A stretch of 64,000 nucleotides of DNA from R-RK-3 sp031399085 (GCA_031399085.1 JANNOQ010000042.1:62001-126000); one strand, 5' to 3'; positions 25,194-34,330 are shown, counted from the stretch's first letter. The notes: generated by a model from the letters alone, not told the origin. Numbers and translations are program-made.

Positions 25194-25697
25194 ATGGGGT
25201 GGACCGAAGAGCGCGTTGAGCTTTTAAAGAAGCTTTGGGCCGATGGGCTTAGCGCAAGCCAGATTGCCGGCCGTCTTGGCGAGGTCACGCGCAATGCCGT
25301 CATCGGCAAGGTGCACCGACTTGGTCTGGCGGGCCGGGCGACGACGTCGCGGATGCGCTCGGCAAGGCCGCGCAACCGCGTGTCGCATTTGCCGCTGCGG
25401 CCGACGCGGGTGCAGTACCGGACGCATGGCAATGTCGCGCTGAAGCCGATCTTTGCGCCGATGGAGCATATTGGCGTTGCGCTGGCACTGGTGCCGTCGC
25501 CGGTCGAGGAGCTGAATATTCCGGCCGCGCTGCGGATCGACCTGCTCGATCTGAAGGAATGCATGTGCCGCTGGCCGATCGGCGATCCTCAGGACGAGAA
25601 TTTCCATTTCTGCGGACGGCAGAAAACAACGGGCGTGTCCTATTGCGAGCATCATGCGCGCGTTGCCTTCCAGGCCGCGCCGCGCCGCCGCAGATAG
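25194..25697 (+). CDS. gcrA: Cell-cycle regulator GcrA
   Basis: A 168-residue GcrA-family regulator, counting from the ATG at 25194 with AGGAGG close upstream. The N-terminal helix-turn-helix is the family signature: MGWTEERVELLKKLWADGLSASQ followed by IAGRLGEVTRNAVIGKVHRLGL. The C-terminal domain has MCRWPIGDPQ and FCGRQKTTGVSYCEHH, which contacts RNA polymerase sigma-70 region 2 in Caulobacter. GcrA activates promoters carrying the CcrM methylation site GAnTC. A longer reading upstream is not needed. A strong hairpin follows the gene. Confidence 0.95.
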   Translation: MGWTEERVELLKKLWADGLSASQIAGRLGEVTRNAVIGKVHRLGLAGRATTSRMRSARPRNRVSHLPLRPTRVQYRTHGNVALKPIFAPMEHIGVALALVPSPVEELNIPAALRIDLLDLKECMCRWPIGDPQDENFHFCGRQKTTGVSYCEHHARVAFQAAPRRRR

Positions 25698-25714
25698 ACG
25701 GTCAAGCGGGGGGT

Positions 25715-25759
25715 GAGAGCCGGAAGCGACCGTGTGAGGGCGCCGAGCTTCCGGCTCTC
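25715..25759 (+). terminator. Strong hairpin after gcrA
   Basis: A 12-bp perfect stem, GAGAGCCGGAAG pairing with CTTCCGGCTCTC, has a 21-base loop, 17 bases beyond the gcrA stop. It lacks a T-run, so it may be a terminator acting without a classical U-tract, a 3' stabiliser, or part of the repeat that follows. Confidence 0.5.
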
Positions 25760-25828
25760 CAATTCTCGCGCATAAGAGTGCGACTCCCTTTCCCGTTCGG
25801 AGACTTCTGTGCAAACAGCATACTCCGC

Positions 25829-25923
25829 GTCGTCCCGGCCTACGAGCCGGGACCCATTCGCCTTCATGAAGTTCGCTGAGGGGCCATTGGGTCCCGGATA
25901 ACCCTGCGGGCTTGCGGGACGAC
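25829..25923. repeat. Interspersed palindromic repeat
   Basis: About 95 bases with nested inverted repeats: outer GTCGTCCCG / CGGGACGAC and inner CCGGGACCCA / TGGGTCCCGG. It lies in the spacer between convergent gcrA and phoB. Repeats of the type CGTCCC...CCGGGACCCA are common in intergenic DNA of Hyphomicrobiales and resemble non-autonomous or REP-like elements. It is a single copy here, not an array. Confidence 0.65.
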
Positions 25924-25974
25924 GAAGGGAGGAGCGTCGTTTCGCGGAAGTTCTCCCGCAACTGCGCGCCGAGC

Positions 25975-26679
25975 TCAGCCAGACATAATCTGCGACCGCT
26001 CGCCGAAGGCGTAGCCGGCGCCGCGCACCGTTCGGATCGGGTCCCTGTCGCGGCCGCGATTGATGGCTTTGCGCAGCCGCCCGATATGCACATCGACGGT
26101 GCGCTCATCGACATAGACGTCGTGGCCCCAGACGCCGTCCAGAAGCTGCGCGCGGGAGAAAACGCGGCCGGGGCTTTCCATCAGGAATTCCAGCAGGCGG
26201 AACTCGGTCGGCCCCAGTCGCACCTCGCGGCCGTTGCGCGTCACACGGTGCGCATCCCGGTCGAGTTGCAGGTCGCTGACCGCCAGGACGCTGGCGATCC
26301 GCTCCGGACTGGAACGGCGCAAGATCGCCTTGATGCGCGCCATCAGCTCCGGCACGGAGAAGGGCTTCACCACATAATCGTCCGCCCCGGTGGTCAGGCC
26401 GCGGATGCGATCCGCCTCCTCGCCGCGCGCCGTCAGAATGATGATCGGAATGCTGCGCGAGGTGCGTCCGCTGCGCCAGCGGCGGCACAGCTCAAGCCCC
26501 GATAGGCCCGGAAGCATCCAATCTAGGATGATGAGATCGGGCGGGTTCTCGGAGACGGAAAATTCCGCTTCATCGCCGCGCTGGGCAACGGCGACGTGAA
26601 ATCCTTCCGCTTCGAGATTGTAGCGGAGGAGAAGCGCCAATGGCTCCTCGTCCTCCACCACCAATATTTTCGCCGTCAT
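25975..26679 (-). CDS. phoB: Phosphate response regulator PhoB
   Basis: A 234-residue OmpR/PhoB-type response regulator. The receiver domain has the acidic pocket VVEDEE and the phosphoacceptor D53 in LIILDWMLPG, with TARGEEADR and the conserved Lys in YVVKPFS. The winged-helix domain ends with the recognition region RTVDVHIGRLRKAIN and DPIRTVRGAGYAF. It binds Pho boxes when phosphorylated by PhoR. It is the last gene of the phoR-pst cluster, 42 bases after phoU. The tail has no truncation. Confidence 0.95.
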   Translation of the reverse strand: MTAKILVVEDEEPLALLLRYNLEAEGFHVAVAQRGDEAEFSVSENPPDLIILDWMLPGLSGLELCRRWRSGRTSRSIPIIILTARGEEADRIRGLTTGADDYVVKPFSVPELMARIKAILRRSSPERIASVLAVSDLQLDRDAHRVTRNGREVRLGPTEFRLLEFLMESPGRVFSRAQLLDGVWGHDVYVDERTVDVHIGRLRKAINRGRDRDPIRTVRGAGYAFGERSQIMSG

Positions 26680-26721
26680 GGCCGCAAATGTCGAGTGGAC
26701 GGAAATGGCTGATCTCCGGCT

Positions 26722-27441
26722 TTAGGCAAGGGGCTTTTCCGGCATGGAAAAGCTGGTCGTATCGCCTTTGGGGCGCTGTTCCATAACCGGGGTTCCCTTG
26801 ACCAGGAAGTGGATCATCTCCGCGATGTTCGTCGCATGGTCGCCGATACGCTCCAGATTTTTGGCGCCGAAAAGCAGATGGGTGCACAGGCCGATATTGC
26901 GCGGGTCTTCCATCATATAGGTCAAGAGTTCGCGGAAAACCGAATTGTAGATCGCGTCGAGCTGCTCGTCGCGCCGCCACACGCCAAGCGCCTTTTCCGC
27001 ATCGCGCTCGGAATAGGCGTCGAGCACGGTGTTGAGCTGGGCGAGCGATTCATTGCCGATATGGCGGATGCCGATCATCAATTGCTTGGGACGGTTTTCC
27101 GAGGCGATCGCGGTGGCGCGCTTGGCGATGTTCTTGCCCAGATCGCCGATGCGTTCGAGATCGCCAGCGATGCGCACGGAGGTCATGATCTGGCGCAGGT
27201 CCAGCGCCACAGGCTGCCGGCGGGCGATGATCGAGACCGCCAGTTCCTCGACTTCGCGCTCCAGCCTGTCGATCTGCTCGTCCTGCAAAATCGTTTGCTC
27301 GGCCAGATCGGGATCGCGGCGTTCGAGCGAGTCGATCGCGCGGCCCAGCAGTTGCTCGGCGAGCCCGCCCATCTGGGCGATTTTGTTGTCGAGCGCCTTG
27401 AGTTCATCCTCGAACGCGGTGACCGTGTGTTCCAGTACCAT
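26722..27441 (-). CDS. phoU: Phosphate signalling protein PhoU
   Basis: A 239-residue all-helical protein with two PhoU three-helix repeats, each containing the metal-binding E/DxxxD motifs (for example RIGDLGKNIAKRA in the first, RIGDHATNIAEM in the second). PhoU connects the Pst transporter to PhoR and keeps the regulon silent when phosphate is plentiful. The start is placed at the ATG for MVLEHTVTAFEDEL; the frame extends 39 codons upstream into the spacer after pstB, but those residues do not resemble PhoU. It is followed by phoB. Confidence 0.94.
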   Translation of the reverse strand: MVLEHTVTAFEDELKALDNKIAQMGGLAEQLLGRAIDSLERRDPDLAEQTILQDEQIDRLEREVEELAVSIIARRQPVALDLRQIMTSVRIAGDLERIGDLGKNIAKRATAIASENRPKQLMIGIRHIGNESLAQLNTVLDAYSERDAEKALGVWRRDEQLDAIYNSVFRELLTYMMEDPRNIGLCTHLLFGAKNLERIGDHATNIAEMIHFLVKGTPVMEQRPKGDTTSFSMPEKPLA

Positions 27442-27475
27442 GATGTGCCTCTCCCGGGCGTTTGCGTGCAATCCG

Positions 27476-28318
27476 TTAGCCGAAGCGCCCCGTAATATAG
27501 TCTTGAGTGCGCGGTTCGCGCGGATTCGTAAAGATTTGAGAGGTTTCACCTTCTTCAACCAATATGCCGAGGTGGAAAAATGCCGTGCGCTGCGAGACGC
27601 GGGCCGCTTGCTGCATGGAGTGGGTGACGATGACGATACAGAAATTCTCGCGCAGTTCGTCGATCAGCTCTTCGATCTTGGCGGTTGCGATTGGGTCGAG
27701 CGCCGAGCAGGGCTCGTCCATCAAAATGACTTCCGGGCTGACCGCGATGGCGCGCGCGATGCACAGGCGCTGCTGCTGACCGCCGGACAGGCCGGTGCCC
27801 GCCTCGTGGATGCGGTCCTTGACTTCCTTGTAAAGCCCGGCCTTTTCAAGGCTCGTGACGACGATTTCCTCGAGGTCGCTCTTGGCGCTTGCCAAGCCGT
27901 GGATGCGCGGCCCGTAAGCGACATTGTCGAAGATCGACTTCGGGAACGGGTTCGGCTTCTGGAACACCATGCCGACGCGGGCGCGAAGCTGCACGGGGTC
28001 AAGGCTTGGATCGTAAATGTTGACGCCGTCCATCTCGACGCTGCCGGTGACGCGGGCATTGTCGATGAAGTCGTTCATGCGGTTCAGGCAGCGCAAAAAG
28101 GTGGATTTGCCGCAGCCGGACGGGCCGATGAAGGATGTGACCGCTTTGTCCCGGATGTCGATGCTGACGTCGATCAGGGCCTGTTTCTCACCGTAGAAGA
28201 CCGATACCTTTTGCGCGATCAGCTTGTTGGCGACGGCTTGGCCGGGCGCGAGAGGCACGGCCGATGCCGCCGCCCCTAAACTAAAATTGCTCTGATCCAT
28301 CTGGGGTACTTCGTTCAC
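27476..28318 (-). CDS. pstB: Phosphate ABC transporter ATPase PstB
   Basis: A 280-residue ABC ATPase. Walker A is GPSGCGKSTF, the signature is LSGGQQQRLCIARAIA, and Walker B is VILMDEPCSALDP. It powers high-affinity phosphate uptake with PstA and PstC. The start is GTG at 28318 with GGAGG five bases upstream; a later ATG (MDQSNF) is possible, and an earlier ATG runs into pstA. It sits 38 bases after pstA within the pst operon. The N-terminal 30 residues before IAQKVSVFYGEKQAL are an extension of moderate length. Confidence 0.95.
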   Translation of the reverse strand: MNEVPQMDQSNFSLGAAASAVPLAPGQAVANKLIAQKVSVFYGEKQALIDVSIDIRDKAVTSFIGPSGCGKSTFLRCLNRMNDFIDNARVTGSVEMDGVNIYDPSLDPVQLRARVGMVFQKPNPFPKSIFDNVAYGPRIHGLASAKSDLEEIVVTSLEKAGLYKEVKDRIHEAGTGLSGGQQQRLCIARAIAVSPEVILMDEPCSALDPIATAKIEELIDELRENFCIVIVTHSMQQAARVSQRTAFFHLGILVEEGETSQIFTNPREPRTQDYITGRFG

Positions 28319-28355
28319 AGGAACCTCCAAAAGCGCATGAGGGCGGATTGACGCT

Positions 28356-30020
28356 CTACCATTTCCGCTCGAAGCGCTGCCGCAGGAATATGGCGATGCC
28401 ATTCATCACAACAAGAAATCCGAGCAGAACCAATATGGCCGCCGAGGTACGGGCGACGAAGCCGCGTTCCGGGCTGTCGGCCCAGGCATAGATCTGCGTC
28501 GGCAGGGCGGTCGCGGGTTCCAGCAGCCCGATATTCTCTATGCTGGGGATAAAGGCGTTCATGCCGATCAGCAGCAGCGGCGCCGTCTCGCCCAAGGCAT
28601 GGGCAAGACCGATGATGACGCCTGTCATAATGCCCGGCATGGCGAGCGGAAGCACGTGATGCATCACCACCTGATGCTTCGAGGCGCCCACACCCAGCGC
28701 TGCTTCGCGGATGGACGGCGGCACCGCCTTCAACGCCGCGCGCGTCGTGATGATGATCGTCGGCAGGGTAATCAGCGCGAGCACCATGCCGCCGACCAGC
28801 GGCACGGAACGCGGCAGCCCGAAGGTGTTAAGAAACACTGCAAGGCCAAGCAGGCCGAATACGACCGAAGGCACGGCGGCGAGATTGTTGATGTTCACTT
28901 CGATGAGGTCGGTCCAGCGGTTTTTAGGCGCGAATTCCTCCAGATAGACCGCCGCCGCGATGCCCAGCGGGAAGCTGATCAGGAAGCACACCATTAGCGC
29001 ATAGAACGATCCAGCGATGGCGCCGGCGAGCCCGGCGAGTTCGGGAAAGCGGCTGGTCGCATTGACGAAGAGTTCGGAGGCGAACGGATAGCTGACCATG
29101 TTTTGTGACTTCAGCCGGTCGAGCCATTCGAATTGCTTTTCGCTGGCAAAACGCCCGTTAAACACCATCGGGGTTTGGCCGGACGCCAGAGTGCCGTAAT
29201 GTTGGGACAGAGGCAGTTTGAAGTTCTCGATAATTTGGCCGATGCTGCCCGGATTGGCGATAAGGTGCGCCTTCAGCACTTCGGTCGCATCGCCACGTAT
29301 GATGTCGAAGGACCGCTCGACGAAATCGGAGTTTCGAACGATGCTGCGAAGGCCGTCGCCGATGATGTCGCGGAATTGACCGGATGGAATGTCGGCGGCG
29401 TTTACCTTTTGCGGATCGATGAACAGATTGACCTTGAGGGCCGCATCGGCCCCGCGCCCCTCAATGAGCCCGCGATTTGCTAGAAATTCAAAGCGTGCTT
29501 TTTCAGCATCCGTCAGCGCCTCGACATAGCGTGGGATGACGCCTTTTTCGAGCTGGTCGAACGGATCGGAAAGGCTGACTTTGAGCTTTACGGTCTGCCC
29601 GATCTGACCGGGGTTCGCGACGACATAATCGCGCAGCGCGTAGCGCGACTCATTGCTGAATATATCGGAAAGCTGCCGCTTCTCCGTTGGGCTGGTAACC
29701 TCCGGGAAATATTGCTCGATGGCCGTGTTAAAGATCCGCCGATAATTCGCGTCGGCAAGATTGCTCGGATCGATCAAAGCCGGATCGAGTCGAATTTCAA
29801 GCGTCGCTTTGGATTGATAGAAGGCCTTGTAACCCTCGATAACGAGCGAGCTTATCAAGGTTCCGAGCAAGCCGATGGCAAGCGCGATCGCGGTCAGGCC
29901 GTAAATCTGCAAGCGCCGGTTGGCCGCATAGCGCTTCTTGAGCCGCCGGGCGTTTGCCTCGGACGCCCAATCCTGCTGGCGGTTGAATCCGGCATCCGCT
30001 TCCAAGGCCGCATCAGTCAT
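28356..30020 (-). CDS. pstA: Phosphate ABC transporter permease PstA (long form)
   Basis: A 554-residue PstA, roughly twice the usual enterobacterial length. After a cytoplasmic N-terminus with a basic patch (RRLKKRYAANRRLQ), one membrane helix leads into a large non-membrane domain of about 250 residues, as in the DUF3333-type PstA of alphaproteobacteria. The permease half has six helices with the inner-membrane EAA-like loop REAALGVGASKHQVVMHHVLP. The start is the ATG at 30020, overlapping the end of pstC by eight bases. It forms the phosphate channel with PstC. Confidence 0.93.
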   Translation of the reverse strand: MTDAALEADAGFNRQQDWASEANARRLKKRYAANRRLQIYGLTAIALAIGLLGTLISSLVIEGYKAFYQSKATLEIRLDPALIDPSNLADANYRRIFNTAIEQYFPEVTSPTEKRQLSDIFSNESRYALRDYVVANPGQIGQTVKLKVSLSDPFDQLEKGVIPRYVEALTDAEKARFEFLANRGLIEGRGADAALKVNLFIDPQKVNAADIPSGQFRDIIGDGLRSIVRNSDFVERSFDIIRGDATEVLKAHLIANPGSIGQIIENFKLPLSQHYGTLASGQTPMVFNGRFASEKQFEWLDRLKSQNMVSYPFASELFVNATSRFPELAGLAGAIAGSFYALMVCFLISFPLGIAAAVYLEEFAPKNRWTDLIEVNINNLAAVPSVVFGLLGLAVFLNTFGLPRSVPLVGGMVLALITLPTIIITTRAALKAVPPSIREAALGVGASKHQVVMHHVLPLAMPGIMTGVIIGLAHALGETAPLLLIGMNAFIPSIENIGLLEPATALPTQIYAWADSPERGFVARTSAAILVLLGFLVVMNGIAIFLRQRFERKW

Positions 30021-31392
30021 AGCGTTCCCGGTATTTCTGCACGATCCGCAGTGCGATGACGTTGAGAATGAGCGTGGCGAAGAAAAGCACGAGCCCGAGG
30101 GCGAAGGCCGCAAGGGTCTTGGGGCTATCGAATTCGGTGTCGCCAATGAGCAGAGTGACGATCTGAACCGTCACGGTTGTGACAGGCTCGAATGGGTTGA
30201 TTGTCAGCGTGGCGATGATGCCGGCCGCCATCACGACGATCATGGTTTCGCCGATGGCGCGGCTGACGGCGAGCAGAATGCCGCCCATGATGCCCGGCAG
30301 TGCGGCGGGTAAAAGCACGCTGGTGATGGTTTCGGCTTGGGTCGCGCCAAGCGCATAGGACCCGTCCCGGAGCGACCGCGGCACGGCGGTGATCGCATCG
30401 TCGGACAGCGAGGAAATGAAAGGGATAATCATGATACCCATCACCGCCCCTGCGACGAACGCGCTGTTCGGCGCGGCGTCCACGCCGATGTTCGCCATAA
30501 AATTCCTGAACGCGGGCGCGACGACGAGGATAGCGAAAAAGCCGTAGACCACCGTCGGGATGCCGGCGAGGATCTCGATGATCGGCTTGACGACGGCGCG
30601 AAATTTCGGATGCGCATATTCGGTCAGATAAATCGCGGTGAACAGGCCGATCGGGATCGCGACGAGCATGGCGAACAGCGCGATCTCCAGCGTCCCCAGG
30701 AAAACCGGAATGGCCCCGAACGCGCCGTCGCCCAAGCTCTGGTCCGCGCGCAGCGCGATCTGCGGCTCCCAGCGCAGGCCGAAAAAGAATTCCAGCGGCG
30801 ACACCATCGAGAAAAATCGCAGCGCCTCGACTAGAAGGGAGACGATGATGCCGACGGTGGTGAGAACGGCGATTACGGAGCAGGCAATCATGAAGGCGTT
30901 CAACACCGCTTCCACGCCCTGACGAGCCCGGAACTGCGGAGCAATTCGGGATCGCGTGATCACCAGGCCAAAAATGCAAAGCGCAAGGGCAACGGCCAGC
31001 ATGCTCCAGGACGCGATGCCCTGCCAGCTCTTATAGCGCTGCGCCGCGTCGAGAACGGCTTGATCGGGCTGGCCGAAAACATTGCCGCGCGAAACCTGCT
31101 TGATTTCACTAATGATGAGATCGATCTGCGCCTCGGACAGGTTCGCAGTCTTTTCGGCCGGCAGGCTCACGAGCAATAAGGTGTCGATCACCGCGCCCTG
31201 GAACATCAGCCAGATAAGAACGAGAAGGAGCGCGGGAATCCCAACCCAAGCGGCGACAAACACGCCGTAATAGCCTGGCCGCGAGTGCAGCTGACTTGCC
31301 TGCCCCGCGACGGTTTGCAAGGAGCGCCGCGATCCGATGAAATAGCTGGCTAGGGTGAGGGAGAGGATTGCGGCGAGCACATAAACGAGCAT
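30013..31392 (-). CDS. pstC: Phosphate ABC transporter permease PstC
   Basis: A 459-residue PstC with an extended N-terminus. Two helices (residues 3-20, 45-68) and a domain of about 90 residues precede the permease core of six helices. The ATPase-contact loop is RDGSYALGATQAETITSVLLPAALPG, and the preceding segment IEILAGIPTVVYGFFAILVV is typical of PstC. It overlaps pstA by eight bases. It follows pstS after an 86-base spacer containing a strong hairpin. Confidence 0.94.
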   Translation of the reverse strand: MLVYVLAAILSLTLASYFIGSRRSLQTVAGQASQLHSRPGYYGVFVAAWVGIPALLLVLIWLMFQGAVIDTLLLVSLPAEKTANLSEAQIDLIISEIKQVSRGNVFGQPDQAVLDAAQRYKSWQGIASWSMLAVALALCIFGLVITRSRIAPQFRARQGVEAVLNAFMIACSVIAVLTTVGIIVSLLVEALRFFSMVSPLEFFFGLRWEPQIALRADQSLGDGAFGAIPVFLGTLEIALFAMLVAIPIGLFTAIYLTEYAHPKFRAVVKPIIEILAGIPTVVYGFFAILVVAPAFRNFMANIGVDAAPNSAFVAGAVMGIMIIPFISSLSDDAITAVPRSLRDGSYALGATQAETITSVLLPAALPGIMGGILLAVSRAIGETMIVVMAAGIIATLTINPFEPVTTVTVQIVTLLIGDTEFDSPKTLAAFALGLVLFFATLILNVIALRIVQKYRERYD

Positions 31393-31438
31393 GATGACGA
31401 ACCGTGGCCGCTTAAAAACGCTTTAACATCGAATGTAT

Positions 31439-31467
31439 CGGCGGCCGCACTGTGGGCGCGGCCGCCG
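31439..31467 (-). promoter_or_regulatory. Perfect GC hairpin between pstS and pstC
   Basis: A 10-bp perfect stem, CGGCGGCCGC pairing with GCGGCCGCCG, with a nine-base loop, starts 11 bases beyond the pstS stop. There is no strong T-run on the minus strand. Such hairpins after binding-protein genes commonly protect the upstream mRNA or reduce read-through, giving more binding protein than permease. That role is inferred. Confidence 0.6.
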
Positions 31468-31478
31468 GCATGAAAGAC

Positions 31479-32540
31479 TTAGCTCGTCGGGGCGGCCATG
31501 TTCTTGGCGGCCTTAACTGCGCCTTGCATTTCCTTAAACTTGGCTTCCGACAGCGGGGTCAGACCGCGCTCGGCAAGATAACCGCCCTTGGCCAGCGATT
31601 CGTTGCTCGTATACTCGGCCAGGAACTCCTTGATGCCAGGAATGACATCGCGATGAGCGTTCTTGACGTAGACGTAGAGCGGCCGCGAGATGCCGTAAGT
31701 ACCGTCGGCAATCGTTTCAAAAGCAGGGGTCACGCCACCAACTTTAGCGCCCTTCAGCTTGTCCTGATTTTCGAACAGGAAGGAGTAGCCGAAGATGCCG
31801 ACAGCCTTTGGATCGGCTTCGAGACGCTGAACGATTAGGTTGTCGTTCTCGCCGGCTTCGACGAAGGCACCGTCTTGACGCATCGGGGAGCACTTGTCTT
31901 TGACGAGCGTGCCGTAAGCTTTTGCGTCGAGAGTCTTCTTCTGGTCCTTGAAGAATGCAAGCGACTCGCAGCCGGCATGCATGGCGAGCTCAACAAAAGC
32001 GTCGCGCGTGCCGGACGTGGGAGGCGGGCCATAAACCAGGATCGGCTCTTTCGGGAGAGACTTGTCGACGTCGCTCCAGCTTTTATAAGGATTGGCGACA
32101 AGCTTGCCGTCGACCGGAACTTCCTTGGCCAGAGCCTGATAGAGATGCTCTTTCGTGTAGTTGAAATCTGGGCCCTTCTTCGAAATCGCGAGCGAGAGGC
32201 CGTCATAGCCGAGCAGAATTTCAGTGACGTCCTTCACGCCATTCTTCTGGCAATCCTCATATTCGGACTTCTTCATCGCGCGCGATGCGCCGGTGATGTC
32301 GGCCTTATCTTCGCCGACGCCTTCACAAAAGATCTTGAAGCCGCCGCCGGTGCCGGTGGATTCGACGACCGGAGCCTTGAACTTGGTCTTCTTTGTAAAT
32401 TCCTCAGCCACAGCCTGCGTGTAGGGGAAAACCGTCGACGAACCGACGATTTTGATCTGGTCGCGGGCGAACGCGGGGCTGGCTGCGATCGAGGCGGCAA
32501 CCGCCGTCGTCGCCGCGAGCGCGATTAAACGTGTTTTCAC
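31479..32540 (-). CDS. pstS: Phosphate-binding protein PstS
   Basis: A 353-residue periplasmic phosphate-binding protein with a signal peptide of 25 residues ending ASPAFA. The phosphate loops are seen at GSSTVFPYTQ, GTGGGFKIFCEG, the SRAMKKSE segment and GPPPTSGTRDAF. It delivers phosphate to PstCAB. The upstream region has direct repeats resembling a Pho box, so PhoB likely activates this gene strongly when phosphate is short. Four cysteines at CEG, CQK, GCES and KCS suggest disulphides. Confidence 0.96.
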   Translation of the reverse strand: MKTRLIALAATTAVAASIAASPAFARDQIKIVGSSTVFPYTQAVAEEFTKKTKFKAPVVESTGTGGGFKIFCEGVGEDKADITGASRAMKKSEYEDCQKNGVKDVTEILLGYDGLSLAISKKGPDFNYTKEHLYQALAKEVPVDGKLVANPYKSWSDVDKSLPKEPILVYGPPPTSGTRDAFVELAMHAGCESLAFFKDQKKTLDAKAYGTLVKDKCSPMRQDGAFVEAGENDNLIVQRLEADPKAVGIFGYSFLFENQDKLKGAKVGGVTPAFETIADGTYGISRPLYVYVKNAHRDVIPGIKEFLAEYTSNESLAKGGYLAERGLTPLSEAKFKEMQGAVKAAKNMAAPTS

Positions 32541-32634
32541 GATTTACTCTCCTTGAAATTGCGCATCTGGAGGGGAGAGCCGACCATGCGCCTGCTCTCT
32601 GCCAGGACCATATCAATGGCGCCATATAAGGCTT

Positions 32635-32663
32635 ATGACATTTTCATAAACTTATGATGACGT
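32635..32663 (-). promoter_or_regulatory. Candidate Pho box upstream of pstS
   Basis: Read on the minus strand, ACGTCAT, AGTTTAT and ATGTCAT occur with exact 11-base spacing, starting about 95 bases before the pstS start codon. The PhoB consensus half-site is CTGTCAT with 4-base spacers. The outer units match well and the middle one is degenerate. Position and spacing suit a PhoB operator. Confidence 0.6.
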
Positions 32664-32756
32664 GTTTAGTTATTGATTTGGAACAAGAATTTGACGCATC
32701 ATTAAGGAATTTGTGTCGAGCGGGCTCGCCTTTTCCGAAAAAGCCAGCTGACCCAC

Positions 32757-34115
32757 TCAGACCGGCGGCGGCGCTTCACTCAAAACGATGCTGAAAGCGG
32801 ACCCCTTGCCGATTTCCGAGGAAATTTTCAAGTCGCCGCGGTGGCGCGTGACGACATGCTTGACGATCGCGAGGCCCAGCCCGGTGCCTGATTTCTCCCC
32901 TCCCGCGTCATTGGCGCGGTAAAAGCGCTCCGTCAGACGCGGCAAGTGCTTGTCCGCGATGCCGGCGCCGTCGTCCCTTACCGTGAGCATGAATTGCAGG
33001 ATATCCAATTCGGCGCGGCGTTCCACCGAGACCCAAACATTGCCGCCGGACCGGCCGTATTTGACCGCGTTCTCAACGAGGTTTGCGACCACCTGCATCA
33101 GCTCGTCGCGATCCCCCAGCACCCAGGCGGCGTTGCCATGCACGGCAAGGTGCAGACTTATGCCCGACTTCTCGGCCAGCGGTTCGAGCGCCGTCAGCAC
33201 ATGGCGGGCGACCTCGTTCAGATCGACGCGGTCCTGCGGCTTCAAATGCAGCCGCATCTCGACGCGGCTGAGCGAAAGCAGATTGTCGATCAGCCGCGCC
33301 ATCCGCTGCGCCTGCCGCGCCATGATCTCCAGAAAATGCTCGCGCGCCGTGGGGTCATGACGCGCCGCGCCCTGCAGCGTCTCGATGAAGCCGAGCACGG
33401 AGGCGAGCGGGGTCCGCAATTCGTGGCTGGCATTGGCGATGAAATCGGTCCGAAGCCGGTCAAGCCGCTCCTGCTCGGTGAGGTCGCGAAGATGCACGAG
33501 GATCGCCGGCGTGGCATCCGAAGGTTTCTCGGCCACCGGCCCGATCCAGCTTATCGTAACCTCCATATGCCGCTCGATAGGTACGCGCTGCTCATACGCC
33601 ACGATCCGCCGGGGTCGCAGCGCCGTATTGACGCTGGACACGCCGTCGAGCACGCCAGGGTCACGGATGACGCTCGAAAGGTGCTGGGCCTGACGAACGG
33701 CTGGGAAAAATTCGCGGGCAAGGCTGTTGAAGGTCAGCACCCGGCCTTGCGCATTCAGGATCAACGCGGGCGCGGGCAAACCTTCCAGCATTCCCGAAAG
33801 CGTCCGGTCGGCGGCCACGCGGTCATTGAGCCGCAGATTGAGCCGCAACGGCCGCATGACGCCTTCGCGGGGAAGAAACGCCGCGCCGGCCAGGATCGAC
33901 AGGATGCCGCAGATTGCGGGTATAGCCGGAAGCTGGTAAAACAGCACAAAAACCAGGATGACGCTCGTTGTCAGCGCGAGTAGCCAGCGGCGCAGATACA
34001 GACGCTGGGCGACAATTGTTGCGAGCGCCTCGGCGCTGGGTGGGAGATCAGGCAGCACGATGTCGCCAATATAGCCGCCGGCAGGGCCAGGCTCGTCTTG
34101 CAAATGATCCACCAT
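32757..34115 (-). CDS. phoR: Phosphate sensor histidine kinase PhoR
   Basis: A 452-residue kinase with two membrane helices in residues 42-80, a PAS domain (about 105-215) and the kinase core. The phosphoacceptor is H231 in IANASHELRTPLASVLG. The ATPase domain shows NLVENAVKYGRSGG (N box), VRDDGAGIADKHL (G1) and GTGLGLAIVKHV (G2). There is no large periplasmic sensor, as expected for PhoR, which senses through PhoU and Pst. It is the first gene of the cluster, separated from pstS by 216 bases containing the Pho-box candidate. Confidence 0.94.
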   Translation of the reverse strand: MVDHLQDEPGPAGGYIGDIVLPDLPPSAEALATIVAQRLYLRRWLLALTTSVILVFVLFYQLPAIPAICGILSILAGAAFLPREGVMRPLRLNLRLNDRVAADRTLSGMLEGLPAPALILNAQGRVLTFNSLAREFFPAVRQAQHLSSVIRDPGVLDGVSSVNTALRPRRIVAYEQRVPIERHMEVTISWIGPVAEKPSDATPAILVHLRDLTEQERLDRLRTDFIANASHELRTPLASVLGFIETLQGAARHDPTAREHFLEIMARQAQRMARLIDNLLSLSRVEMRLHLKPQDRVDLNEVARHVLTALEPLAEKSGISLHLAVHGNAAWVLGDRDELMQVVANLVENAVKYGRSGGNVWVSVERRAELDILQFMLTVRDDGAGIADKHLPRLTERFYRANDAGGEKSGTGLGLAIVKHVVTRHRGDLKISSEIGKGSAFSIVLSEAPPPV

Positions 34116-34330
34116 GAGGGGCGCAAGCTTCTTTGTGGTTTGATGCGGCGCCTGGGGCCGCGCTTGGCGGCTTGCAGTTGCTCAGGGTAAAAATAGCTAT
34201 CATAGGAATGCGACAGTTTGTTCACAGGACCGGTGATTTTATTGGCGCGCCGCCCGCCGCGTCAGACGGTTTTACGGCTAAGTCCCGACAATAGCAGCAA
34301 AGACCGGGCTCCGCCGCAATCGGGTGCACG

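Noticed and set aside
25829..25923. Possible CRISPR-like repeat
   Set aside because: It is one nested palindrome, with no repeated units with spacers and no cas genes.
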